This document shows, one piece after another, positions 7,586-15,336 of a DNA stretch of 22,551 nt. The first letter of the stretch is position 1, and each line of letters begins with the position of its first letter. The DNA comes from CAYFVR01 sp046541515 (GTDB lineage Bacteria > Desulfobacterota > Desulfobacteria > Desulfobacterales > Desulfococcaceae): positions 1 to 22,551 of the forward strand of contig JBKHDD010000069.1 in NCBI GenBank assembly GCA_046541515.1. The letters run 5' to 3'. The notes beneath the pieces were generated by a model. The model made no database searches. It was given only the letters and a program-made list of their open reading frames with translations, and was not told where the DNA came from. Made by a program: the position numbers and the translations under genes.

Positions 7586-9304
7586 ATGATTATCGGACTG
7601 GACGTGGGGGGAACCCACACCGACGTCGTATTGCTGGGGCGCGAAGGGCTGATTCGAGAGTTCAAAGTCCGCACGAACCCCGCGGACCTTTTTTCGTCGG
7701 TGCTCGCCGGCCTGGAACGGATTACCGAGGGAATCGACCCCGCCGAGATCGAGCGGGCGGTGCTCAGCACCACCCTGACCACCAACGCCATGGTCCAGGC
7801 CCGCAATCCCCGGGTCGGGATGATCGTCTCCTCCGGGCCCGGCATCGATCCGGAGCATTTCCGGACCAACGAGTTCTATCGCGCCGTGGGCGGTTCCATC
7901 GACCACCGGGGCCGGGAAGTGGAGCCGGTCCCGCCGGACGACATCGACCGGGCGGGCCAGGCGTTTTTGGACGCCGGCATCCGCAACATCGGGATCGTGA
8001 GCAAATTTTCCGTGCGGAATCCGGCCCACGAACTGGACATCCGGGACCGGCTTCAAAAGACCTTCGGCGACGCCTTCGGGAAAATGTTCATGGGGCACCG
8101 GGTGTCCGGCAATTTGAATTTCGCCCGGCGCGTCGCCACCACCTACCTCAACACCGCCGTTTACCAGGAACATAAAAAATTCTACGAAGCGGTGGGGCGC
8201 TCCCTGGCGTCAAAGGGGCTGGTGATTCCCATCCACATCCTCAAGGCCGACGGCGGCACCATGAGCTTCGAGTCGTCCATCGATTTTCCCGGGCAGGCGG
8301 TTCTGTCCGGACCGTCGGCCAGCGTCATGGGGGCATCGGCCTTCGCCTCCCCCAGCGAGGAGAGCCTGGTGCTGGACATCGGCGGCACCACCACCGACAT
8401 GGCCATTCTCATCAACGGCGCGCCGTTGCTGGACCCGCTGGGCATCACCCTGGACGGGGTCAACACCCTGATTCGCTCTCTCCAGAGCCGCAGCATCGGC
8501 GTGGGCGGCGACAGCGTGATCCGGATCGAAGGGGACGGCCTTCGGATCGGGCCGGATCGGGTCGGGCCAGCCATGGCCTACGGCGGAGAATCGCCGACCC
8601 CCACCGACGCCCTTTTCGCGCTGGGAAAGGGCACCGAGGACGGAGACCGGGAAGCGGCCCGGGCCGGAGTGGCCCAAATCGCCGAAAGCCTCGGCGTGGA
8701 CCCGGAAACCGCCGCGCAACGGATCGTGGACCAGGCCTGCCGGCAGATACTGGACGCGGCCCGGGACATGGTGGACGCCATCAACCGGAAGCCGGTCTAC
8801 ACCGTCCACGAACTGCGGGAAGGCCACCAGGTCGATCCCCGGCGCATTTTGATTCTGGGCGGTCCCGCGCCCTATTTCGCGGACCGGTTGGCGGAGCTGG
8901 CCGAAATGCCCGTGGACCTGGTGCCCCGCTGGACGGTGGCCAACGCCGTGGGCGCGGCCCTGGCCCGTTCCACCTGCGAGGTCAGTTTTTTCGCCGACAC
9001 CCAGCGGGAGATCGCCACCGCCCCCGAGGAGGAGTTCAGCGAATCGGTGGACCGGAATTTTTCTCTGGAAAATGCGGTGGAAAAGGCATTCGAGCTGTTG
9101 CGGACAAAGGCGCTCCACATCGGCGCCGCGGCCGACGACCTGGAGATGGAGGTGGTGGAGCGGCTTCAGTTCAACATGGTGCGCGGGTTTTACACCGCCG
9201 GCCGCAACATCCGGGTCAAGGTTCAGGTGAAGCCCGGGCTCATTCACGAATACGAAGACATCGCCCGGCGTCTGCGGAACGGGGACGCGGCCGGGGCCGG
9301 ATGA
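7586..9304 (+). CDS. Hydantoinase/oxoprolinase family protein (HyuA-like)
   Basis: A 572-residue protein of the ATP-dependent hydantoinase/5-oxoprolinase family, whose members cleave cyclic amides or carboxylate ketones using ATP. Residues 1-170 hold the Hydant_A_N domain with the phosphate-binding LDVGGTHTDVVLL at 5-17. The hydantoinase_A core follows: QAVLSGPSASVMGA near 233-246, the second phosphate loop LVLDIGGTTTDMA near 260-272, and SIGVGGDSVIRIEG near 303-316. The ATG at 7586 starts directly at the conserved MIIGLDVGGT. An in-frame GTG at 7478 has a strong GGAGAGGGGA ribosome site and would add 36 Arg-rich residues, so it remains possible. No HyuB-type partner is adjacent; the next gene, 117 bp on, is an HDAC-like amidohydrolase, which suggests an amide-hydrolysis pair. 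The substrate is unknown. Confidence 0.88.
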   Translation: MIIGLDVGGTHTDVVLLGREGLIREFKVRTNPADLFSSVLAGLERITEGIDPAEIERAVLSTTLTTNAMVQARNPRVGMIVSSGPGIDPEHFRTNEFYRAVGGSIDHRGREVEPVPPDDIDRAGQAFLDAGIRNIGIVSKFSVRNPAHELDIRDRLQKTFGDAFGKMFMGHRVSGNLNFARRVATTYLNTAVYQEHKKFYEAVGRSLASKGLVIPIHILKADGGTMSFESSIDFPGQAVLSGPSASVMGASAFASPSEESLVLDIGGTTTDMAILINGAPLLDPLGITLDGVNTLIRSLQSRSIGVGGDSVIRIEGDGLRIGPDRVGPAMAYGGESPTPTDALFALGKGTEDGDREAARAGVAQIAESLGVDPETAAQRIVDQACRQILDAARDMVDAINRKPVYTVHELREGHQVDPRRILILGGPAPYFADRLAELAEMPVDLVPRWTVANAVGAALARSTCEVSFFADTQREIATAPEEEFSESVDRNFSLENAVEKAFELLRTKALHIGAAADDLEMEVVERLQFNMVRGFYTAGRNIRVKVQVKPGLIHEYEDIARRLRNGDAAGAG

Positions 9305-9421
9305 GGTCCGTTTGTCCCGGGATTCCGCCGGGGCCAACGGCTTGTCGGTTACGGAGGGAAGAGCCGGTGCGCCGCGGCGGCGGCCCCGGCCCACAGGGAA
9401 ACGCGGAACGGAGGCGAGCGC

Positions 9422-10741
9422 ATGCTAACGGCCAAACACCCCATGGGTCTGGTCTTTTTCCCGGCCTTTGACTGGGCCATCAGCGCCACCCATCCCGAAC
9501 GGGAGGAGCGACTGCTCTACACCCAGGACCAGGTGATGGAGGAAGGGCTGCTGGACATCGATGGAATCACCGAGTACAAGCCCGACTTGGCCACCATTCG
9601 GGACATCCAGCGGACCCATTTCTGCGTTCCCGACGAATGGGCCGTCACCACCGAATCCCATTTCATCAGCGCCGGCGGCGCCAAGACCATGGCCATGGCG
9701 GTGATGGACAAGCAGGTGGAGCGCGGCTTCGCGCTGGTTCGGCCGCCGGGCCATCACGCCATGCGGGTGGTGCACGGCTCCCGGGGCTTCTGCAACATCA
9801 ACATCGAGGCGGTCATGGTGGAAATGCTTCGGAGCGTCTACGGCGTCCGGCGCATCGCCATCGTGGACACCGACTGCCACCACGGCGACGGCACCCAGGA
9901 CATCTATTGGCACGATCCCGACGTCCTGTTCATTTCCATGCATCAGGACGGGCGGACGCTTTATCCCGGCTCCGGCTTCGTCAACGAAATGGGCGGCCCC
10001 AACGCCACCGGCCTGACCATCAACATTCCCTTGCCGCCGCACACCGGCGAGGACGGTTTTCTCTACGCCATCCGCGAGATGGCGCTGCCCATCCTGGACG
10101 ATTTCAAGCCGGACTTGATCATCAATTCCGCCGGACAGGACAACCACTACGGCGACCCCATCACCAACATGAATTTCTCCGCCCAGGGCTACGCCCGGCT
10201 CACCGAGCTGCTCAAGCCGGACATCGCGGTGCTGGAAGGCGGCTATTCCATCGAGGGCGCGTTGCCGTACATGAACGTCGGCATCATCTTGGCCATGGCG
10301 GGGCTCGACTACAGCCGGGTGAAGGAGCCCAACTACGATCCGGAGCGCATTCGCCAAAGCCGGGACGTGACCAATTACATTGAAAAACTCGGCGAAAAGG
10401 TGCTTTTGTATTGGGAAAACCGTTCGGCCATCCAGGCGGAGCGCCAAGGCGACAAAAAGATGGAAGAGCGCAACCGCAGCATTTTCTACGATACGGACAA
10501 CATCGTGGAAAAACAGACCGAGACGATCCGCATCTGCAACGACTGCGGCGGGTCGTTCCGGATCGATTCCTCCTCGGACCGGGGAAACCGGGTGCTGGCC
10601 GTCCACATTCCCGTCAACGCCTGCCCGGCCTGCAAGGCAACCGGCCAGGACTGGTTCGCCAACGCCGATCCGTCCCTGTATGAAACCGCCTATCTCCAGG
10701 ATCGATCTTCGGATCAGTTCATTCGCCAAGCCCTGCGATAG
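9422..10741 (+). CDS. Class II HDAC/acetylpolyamine amidohydrolase-like enzyme with C-terminal Cys4 tail
   Basis: A 439-residue zinc-dependent deacetylase-fold protein. The arginase/HDAC core spans residues about 10-300. It carries RPPGHHA (107-113, catalytic His pair), DTDCHHGDG (149-157, zinc ligands Asp151 and His153), SAGQDNHYGDP (236-246, third zinc ligand Asp240) and LEGGYS with Tyr275, the transition-state tyrosine. All catalytic residues are therefore present. Bacterial relatives deacetylate polyamines or other small acetylated amines. After residue 300 there is a charged helical linker, then two CxxC knuckles (C372/C375 and C401/C404), a probable zinc ribbon not typical of the family. 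The ATG at 9422 follows GGAGG, and a strong terminator follows the gene. It is probably co-transcribed with the hydantoinase-like gene. The substrate is not predictable. Confidence 0.9.
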   Translation: MLTAKHPMGLVFFPAFDWAISATHPEREERLLYTQDQVMEEGLLDIDGITEYKPDLATIRDIQRTHFCVPDEWAVTTESHFISAGGAKTMAMAVMDKQVERGFALVRPPGHHAMRVVHGSRGFCNINIEAVMVEMLRSVYGVRRIAIVDTDCHHGDGTQDIYWHDPDVLFISMHQDGRTLYPGSGFVNEMGGPNATGLTINIPLPPHTGEDGFLYAIREMALPILDDFKPDLIINSAGQDNHYGDPITNMNFSAQGYARLTELLKPDIAVLEGGYSIEGALPYMNVGIILAMAGLDYSRVKEPNYDPERIRQSRDVTNYIEKLGEKVLLYWENRSAIQAERQGDKKMEERNRSIFYDTDNIVEKQTETIRICNDCGGSFRIDSSSDRGNRVLAVHIPVNACPACKATGQDWFANADPSLYETAYLQDRSSDQFIRQALR

Positions 10742-10830
10742 CCCCGCAGGTTCTTTCGGCGAGACTTCGGCCGGACGATCCGGCGGAGATTTGGGCGAAG
10801 GACGGAGAATTCAACGTTTTGCATGTTCAA

Positions 10831-10878
10831 CGGGAACGCGGGGCGAAATTTTTTCGTTCCTCGCGTTCCCGGTTTTTT
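10831..10878 (+). terminator. Intrinsic terminator after the HDAC-like gene
   Basis: CGGGAACGCG (10831-10840) pairs perfectly with CGCGTTCCCG (10862-10871), and GTTTTTT follows. The inner loop can pair further through CGAAA/TTTCG. This ends the hydantoinase-HDAC unit about 90 bp past its stop, so the downstream lipoprotein gene probably has its own promoter in the 75 bp that remain. Confidence 0.85.
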
Positions 10879-10954
10879 CCGATGTTTTCCAACCATACAA
10901 CGCGTATTTTTCCTGCCGAGTCGCCATGCGCCCGGCGGAGGGGAGTGATTTCGC

Positions 10955-11299
10955 ATGAAATGTGGACGAATCATTCGTGGATTCGTGTTTCTGGGATGGC
11001 TGACGCCCGCCCTGTTTCTGGCCGGTTGCGCCTCCGAACCGGTGCTTCTGTTGCCCGAAAGCGGCATGGAAATGGACCGAGGCCGCCGGATCATTCGGGA
11101 AGGCGAAGACATGATCGAACGGGGCCGGGATCGGGTGGACGAAGGCAATGAGCTGATCAAGGAAGGCCGGGACATGATCGAGGACGGGAGGGAGCGCGTC
11201 CGCGAAGGCGAGCGGGTGATCGAGGCCGTGGAAAAACTGGAGGAGGCCGAACATCTTCGCCGGGAAGGCGACCGCATCCGAAAGGGCACGGTTCAGTAG
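10955..11299 (+). CDS. Small lipoprotein with heptad repeats
   Basis: A 114-residue predicted lipoprotein of no family I recognise. The N-terminus has basic residues, a hydrophobic stretch and the lipobox LAGC at 22-25, so the mature protein should begin at acylated Cys25. From about residue 42 to 112 the chain is a run of seven-residue repeats of the form I/V-x-E-G-x-x-hydrophobic (for example IIREGED, MIERGRD, RVDEGNE, LIKEGRD, MIEDGRE, RVREGER), almost purely charged plus Ile/Met/Val/Leu, with Gly at a fixed position. This suggests a helical or coiled-coil rod on the membrane surface. GGAGGGGAG lies nine bases upstream of the ATG. Only four bases separate its stop from the earliest epmA start, so the two are probably one transcript. 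Expansion by repeat duplication is likely. Confidence 0.8.
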   Translation: MKCGRIIRGFVFLGWLTPALFLAGCASEPVLLLPESGMEMDRGRRIIREGEDMIERGRDRVDEGNELIKEGRDMIEDGRERVREGERVIEAVEKLEEAEHLRREGDRIRKGTVQ

Positions 11300-11303
11300 C
11301 GCC

Positions 11304-12269
11304 TTGGCCGTGGACGACGCGAAAGGGCCGGAGGCGTTCGGCGATCCCGGGAAAACGCCCCGTCGGAACCGAGGCCAAGCCAATCTCCGGCTCCGGGCGC
11401 GGATTCTGCGGGCCATCCGGGCCTTTTTCGACGGCCGGGGCTACCTGGAGGTCACCACGCCCTGCCGGGTCCCGGCGCCCGCGCCGGAACTGCACATCGA
11501 TCCGATTGCCGCCGACGGCTGGTTTCTCCACGCCTCCCCGGAACTCTGGATGAAGCGGCTGCTGGCGGAGGGGTTTGACCGCATTTACCAGATGGGACCC
11601 GTTTTTCGCGGAAGCGAGCGGGGCGACCGCCATCTCCCGGAATTCACCCTGCTGGAATGGTACGCCGCCGGGGCCGACTACCGGGACCTGATGGACGAAT
11701 GCGAAGCCCTGGTGGGCCATGTGGCCATGGCCGCCGAAACCGGGGATCGCTTGCGCTGGGGCGGGGCGGAGGTTTCCCTTGCCCCGCCCTGGGACCGGCT
11801 GACGGTTCGGGACGCCTTCCGGCGTTACACGAACGTCTCCGCCGAGGCGGCGTTGGAAACCGACCGGTTTGACGAAATTCTGGCCTTTGAGATCGAGCCG
11901 CGCCTGGGACGGGAGCGGCCGGTTTTTTTGCACGACTATCCCGCGCCTTGCGCCGCGCTGGCCCGACGCCGTGCCGACGATCCGGACACCGCCGAACGCT
12001 TCGAGCTGTACATCGCCGGACTGGAACTGTGCAACGCCTTCTCCGAGCTGACCGACCCCGAGGAGCAGCGGGCGCGTTTTTCGGCGGACCGGGACGCCCG
12101 GAAAAGGGCGGGGCGGCCGGTGGGGCCCATGCCGGAGCGGTTCCTCGACGCCCTTGCCCACATGCCCGCCGCCGCCGGAAACGCCCTGGGCGTGGACCGG
12201 CTGGCGATGCTGATGGCCGGGGCGGAGCGGATCGACGACGTGGTCGCCTTTCCGCCGGAAATTCTCTGA
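11304..12269 (+). CDS. epmA: EF-P (R)-beta-lysine/lysine ligase EpmA (PoxA/GenX family)
   Basis: A class II lysyl-tRNA synthetase paralogue that attaches (R)-beta-lysine to the conserved lysine of elongation factor P, relieving ribosome stalling at polyproline. At 321 residues it matches the family length and, as expected, lacks the anticodon-binding domain of LysRS. Motif 1 lies near FDGRGYLEVTTPCRVPAPAPE, motif 2 is MGPVFRGSERGDRHLPEF (97-114) followed by TLLEWY, then GLELCNAFSEL (239-249), and motif 3 is GNALGVDRLAMLM (292-304). The start is uncertain: TTG at 11304 or GTG at 11310, both with weak ribosome sites, which suggests coupling to the lipoprotein gene. Neither epmB (the lysine aminomutase) nor efp is in the window. 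Confidence 0.9.
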   Translation: MAVDDAKGPEAFGDPGKTPRRNRGQANLRLRARILRAIRAFFDGRGYLEVTTPCRVPAPAPELHIDPIAADGWFLHASPELWMKRLLAEGFDRIYQMGPVFRGSERGDRHLPEFTLLEWYAAGADYRDLMDECEALVGHVAMAAETGDRLRWGGAEVSLAPPWDRLTVRDAFRRYTNVSAEAALETDRFDEILAFEIEPRLGRERPVFLHDYPAPCAALARRRADDPDTAERFELYIAGLELCNAFSELTDPEEQRARFSADRDARKRAGRPVGPMPERFLDALAHMPAAAGNALGVDRLAMLMAGAERIDDVVAFPPEIL

Positions 12270-12322
12270 TTTTCCCTCCGGTTCGGATCGAAGGCCGGGC
12301 CGGGTTTGGGGCGCTTTCCGCT

Positions 12323-12351
12323 TTGACATCGTTTCGAAAACCCCATAGAAT
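12323..12351 (+). promoter_or_regulatory. Near-consensus sigma-70 promoter of the dynamin-like gene
   Basis: TTGACA (12323-12328), a 17-bp spacer and TAGAAT (12346-12351) match the sigma-70 consensus at 11 of 12 positions. Transcription would start near 12358, about 33 bases before the ATG at 12391. This is the best promoter match in the window and implies strong or constitutive expression of the dynamin-like gene independently of epmA. Confidence 0.85.
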
Positions 12352-12390
12352 CCCCGCCCGTATGTCCGACATTATTTTGGGGAAGGAATT

Positions 12391-14805
12391 ATGCGGGGAG
12401 AACAAGCGTTTATCGACGATCCGGCCGGCGGATCGGCACGGCAACGGACGGGAGCGCCGACGGAACCGCCGGGAGAGGACGCCATGGACGGAATGAACGA
12501 ACAGGAATTTGTCCACCAGTTTGAAAGAGTCTTCGAATACTACGACCAGGTGCAGGCCTTTCTGGACCTCCGCGACAATCTGCGGCGGCACGTGGAAAAA
12601 AAGCGTCGCTGGATCGAGCGGCTGCGGTCCCCCGAGTTTCCGGTGGCCTTTCTGGGGGCCTTTTCCGCCGGGAAGTCGATGATCATCAACGCCATCCTGG
12701 GCCGCAACATCCTGCCCGAGGCGACGAAATCCTACACCGCCATTCCCACCATCATCAAGCGGGGCGAATCCGACGCGGTCGTCATCCACTACCTGGACGA
12801 AGGCGCCCGGCGGGAGCTTCGCAACCTTTACGTGGAGGCCATCTGCCGGGAGCTGCACCGGAACCCCGGCCGGTTCGCCGAGCTGGAAAACGCGGAGCTG
12901 TCGCTCCGGCTGGAGGCCGAAATCGAGGCTCATCTCCAGGACGTGGGCGTTTTCAACAAGGAGAACTTTTTCGAGGAGCTCAAAAACCTGTTGAACAAAT
13001 GGACTCGCTTTTCCGGCAACACCCGGGAGATCGGTCTGGACGAGCTGAATCAGTACGTCACCGAAGACTACGAGGACGTGCTGCTGGTGGACCGGGTGGA
13101 GGTTTTCCTGCGGGAGGTGGACCTGCCGGAAAACGTGGTTCTGGTGGACCTGCCGGGCCTGGGCGTGGTCAATCCCCGCCACAAGAAAATCACCAAATCC
13201 TACGTGGAGAACGAGGCCAAGGCCTTCGTCATTTCCTCCGCGGTTTTCAAATTGCTGGAGGGGGAGGAGATCGAGCTTCTGGCGGAAATCCACAAGGCCC
13301 GTCCCCACGTCCTCAAGCGGGCCTTCTGGGTGATCAACAAGTGGGAAACCGCCAGCGCCAAACAAAAAAACGAGGAAATCCGGAATTTCGCCGAAAAGGT
13401 GGAGAATCACGGATTCCGCATCACGCCGGAGCGGGTGTTCAAGGTTTCGGCGCTCAACTATCTGCTGTTGCGGCTGATCGAGACCGGAGAGCTGGAGCGC
13501 AGCGGCAAGCTGGGGGAACATCTCGACAACCTAAAGCGGTCCATCGGCCGCATCCCCCTGGCCGACGAGGCCGGCGGCCTCGTCGCCGAATTTGAGGAAA
13601 CCCGGAGCTTCGCGGAGTTGCGGGAACGGCTGTTCGGCTACCTGAACACCACGGCGGGCCGCGAGTTTTTCGACGAGGCCCGAGGGGAACTCAACGACCT
13701 GTGCCGACGCATGGCCGAAGTGTTGCGCCCCCATTACGAAACCGCCGTCAACAGCCGGAACCTGCGGGATTCTTTCGTGGCCCGGGAGCTGACCCGGCGG
13801 CTGCGGGAGTTCGTTGCCGGGATCAAGGGCATCGTTCGGGAGCGCATTCGCGACATCCGCACCCAGTTCATCCCCGGCATGGTCTTCTGGAACGACGACA
13901 AGCAGAACGACTTCGAAAGTCGCATCCACCGCTACTTGCAGGAAATCGACAAGCGGGAGTTGCAGAACGAATTGATGCGCGGCCTGGACACCCTGGAAAA
14001 TCTGAGCCGGCTGCCCCAGAAGCTGGAGGAGCGGATTCCCGTGGGGCGGATGTTCCGCCATCAGCTCCAGGGGCTTATGCGCGCCGACATCGTGGACACC
14101 TTTTCCCGGGATTTGCTGGAAGACCTCAAGCGGACCGAGTCCCTCCCCGACGAGATGACCCGCCAATTGGAGGACATGCTGAGCAAGCGGGACATCCTCA
14201 TGCGGATCAACGGGCTCTGCGACGTGTTTCTTTTCGAATACGGCGACCAGCTCGATCAACTGGCCTTCGACGTGGGCGAGCGGCTTCGGGGCGCGGAGCC
14301 CGAGAAGGCGGAGCCGGACGCCATGGAGGCGGTTTCCCTGCTGCGGGAAAACCCCGATCTCACCCTGCGCTACGCGCGAAATCTACGCCTGGTTTCCGGC
14401 GAGGGCAGCCTCGGCGACGCATTGAGCCTGAAGGGCGGTCAGCTCAAGACCTTGACCGGCGCGGTGATGGAGCATAAGCGGGCCGCGTCGGCCTCGCCCA
14501 AAAGCGGCGGAAACGGCTACAGTCGGCACATCGAAACCGCCCTTTCGGCCTACGAAAGCAAGATCGTCGGCTTCATGCGGGCGCTTCGCACTCGGATCAA
14601 CGATTACAGCCGCCGGTGCATCAAAAACTATTTCGAAGAGCTGGAAACCGAGCTGGTGGATCTGTTCGACCGCAAGGAGCCGGAGATCGCCACGGTCATC
14701 ATGGAGCAGCTCACCGCCGACTTGGACAGCGAAATCGGCATGGAGCTGCACAAGCAGCAACTTTACCGGGACGCCTATCAGTACGTCAGCGACCTGGTCC
14801 ACTGA
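12391..14805 (+). CDS. Bacterial dynamin-like GTPase
   Basis: An 804-residue large GTPase of the dynamin superfamily, whose members remodel membranes in a GTP-dependent way. G1 is LGAFSAGKS (88-96), the G2 Thr lies in TAIPT (116-120), G3 is DLPGLG (253-258) and G4 is NKWE (316-319, Glu instead of the usual Asp). The stalk region from about 400 to the end is almost all charged alpha-helix. No transmembrane segment is obvious, so membrane contact would be through a paddle or a partner. Two starts are good: ATG 12391 (GGGGAAGG upstream, 33 bases from the predicted transcription start) and ATG 12484 (GGAGAGGAC upstream), which would remove 31 low-complexity residues. The gene stands alone rather than in the tandem pair seen in some dynamins, and ends 10 bp before a restriction endonuclease remnant. 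Confidence 0.88.
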   Translation: MRGEQAFIDDPAGGSARQRTGAPTEPPGEDAMDGMNEQEFVHQFERVFEYYDQVQAFLDLRDNLRRHVEKKRRWIERLRSPEFPVAFLGAFSAGKSMIINAILGRNILPEATKSYTAIPTIIKRGESDAVVIHYLDEGARRELRNLYVEAICRELHRNPGRFAELENAELSLRLEAEIEAHLQDVGVFNKENFFEELKNLLNKWTRFSGNTREIGLDELNQYVTEDYEDVLLVDRVEVFLREVDLPENVVLVDLPGLGVVNPRHKKITKSYVENEAKAFVISSAVFKLLEGEEIELLAEIHKARPHVLKRAFWVINKWETASAKQKNEEIRNFAEKVENHGFRITPERVFKVSALNYLLLRLIETGELERSGKLGEHLDNLKRSIGRIPLADEAGGLVAEFEETRSFAELRERLFGYLNTTAGREFFDEARGELNDLCRRMAEVLRPHYETAVNSRNLRDSFVARELTRRLREFVAGIKGIVRERIRDIRTQFIPGMVFWNDDKQNDFESRIHRYLQEIDKRELQNELMRGLDTLENLSRLPQKLEERIPVGRMFRHQLQGLMRADIVDTFSRDLLEDLKRTESLPDEMTRQLEDMLSKRDILMRINGLCDVFLFEYGDQLDQLAFDVGERLRGAEPEKAEPDAMEAVSLLRENPDLTLRYARNLRLVSGEGSLGDALSLKGGQLKTLTGAVMEHKRAASASPKSGGNGYSRHIETALSAYESKIVGFMRALRTRINDYSRRCIKNYFEELETELVDLFDRKEPEIATVIMEQLTADLDSEIGMELHKQQLYRDAYQYVSDLVH

Positions 14806-14815
14806 CGGCGGCGGC

Positions 14816-15336
14816 GTGAATTGCTCGGCCCTCCGCCAATTCCGATTCTCCGAGGCCGACGTGACCCGGGCGGGCGGAAACGAAAGCCCCATTCCCAAGC
14901 GGTTTTCGTCCATTTTGCGCCCCCTGGGCTGGGAGGAGCGGCAGCTCAATGCCCGACTTCTGGTGGACGAAGAAGAGGTGAGCCACGACAGCCATAAAGT
15001 GGACTATTTGAAGGGCCGGGTTGCCTTCGATCTGGAATGGAACAGCAAGGACCAGACCTTTGACCGGGATTTGTATGCGTTTCGGGCCTTTTTCGATTAT
15101 GGGAAGATCAGCCTGGGCATTCTGGCGACCCGAAGCAACGAGTTGGATCCCTGGATCGCCTCTCTCGGGGAATATACGGATAAATACGGCACGAAAAGGA
15201 ATTACAAAAACAAATTTGGGCCGGCACGACTCGCATGGGCAAACTGCTTCCCAGGTTGCAGGCGGGCCGCAACGGCGGATGTCCGGTTCTTGTGTTCGGC
15301 ATTACCCCAAAGCTTCTGGAAACGGGTGGGAAATGA
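14816..15336 (+). pseudogene. BglII/BstYI-like type II restriction endonuclease, disrupted by a 35-bp frameshifting insertion
   Basis: The frame from the GTG at 14816 encodes a BglII-family endonuclease: LRPLGWEERQLNARLLVDEEEVSHDSHKVDY, then GRVAFDLEWNSKDQTFDRDL, with a plausible metal site at Asp63, Asp72 and Glu74 and Lys78 nearby. After KYG (residues 123-125) similarity stops and the frame runs on out of register. The family tail TTRMGKLLPRLQAGRNGG followed by CPVLVFGITPKLLE lies in the -1 frame from about 15226 to the stop at 15334-15336. CGGCACGA occurs at 15187-15194 and again at 15222-15229; removing one 35-bp unit yields KYGTTRMGKL, an intact 161-residue protein. The restored stop overlaps the methyltransferase ATG (ATGA). 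The N-terminus is short for the family and has only a weak ribosome site, so it may also be truncated. Confidence 0.85.
15187..15229. repeat. 8-bp direct repeats CGGCACGA bounding a 27-bp insert
   Basis: CGGCACGA at 15187-15194 and 15222-15229 are 35 bp apart and enclose 27 AT-rich bases, unlike the GC-rich surroundings. The arrangement resembles a target-site duplication or a small templated insertion and is exactly where the endonuclease frame breaks. No inverted ends typical of a transposon are evident inside the insert. Confidence 0.85.

Noticed and set aside
11644..13521. A 625-residue open frame on the minus strand
   Set aside because: It is antisense to epmA and the dynamin gene, which both carry full motif sets.
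15195..15221. The 27-bp insert as a transposon or MITE
   Set aside because: It is far too short and lacks terminal inverted repeats. Only a footprint or templated insertion is supported.
15021..15332. N-terminal extension of the methyltransferase frame upstream of 15333
   Set aside because: This stretch overlaps the endonuclease coding sequence in another frame. The ATG in the ATGA overlap gives a family-like start.
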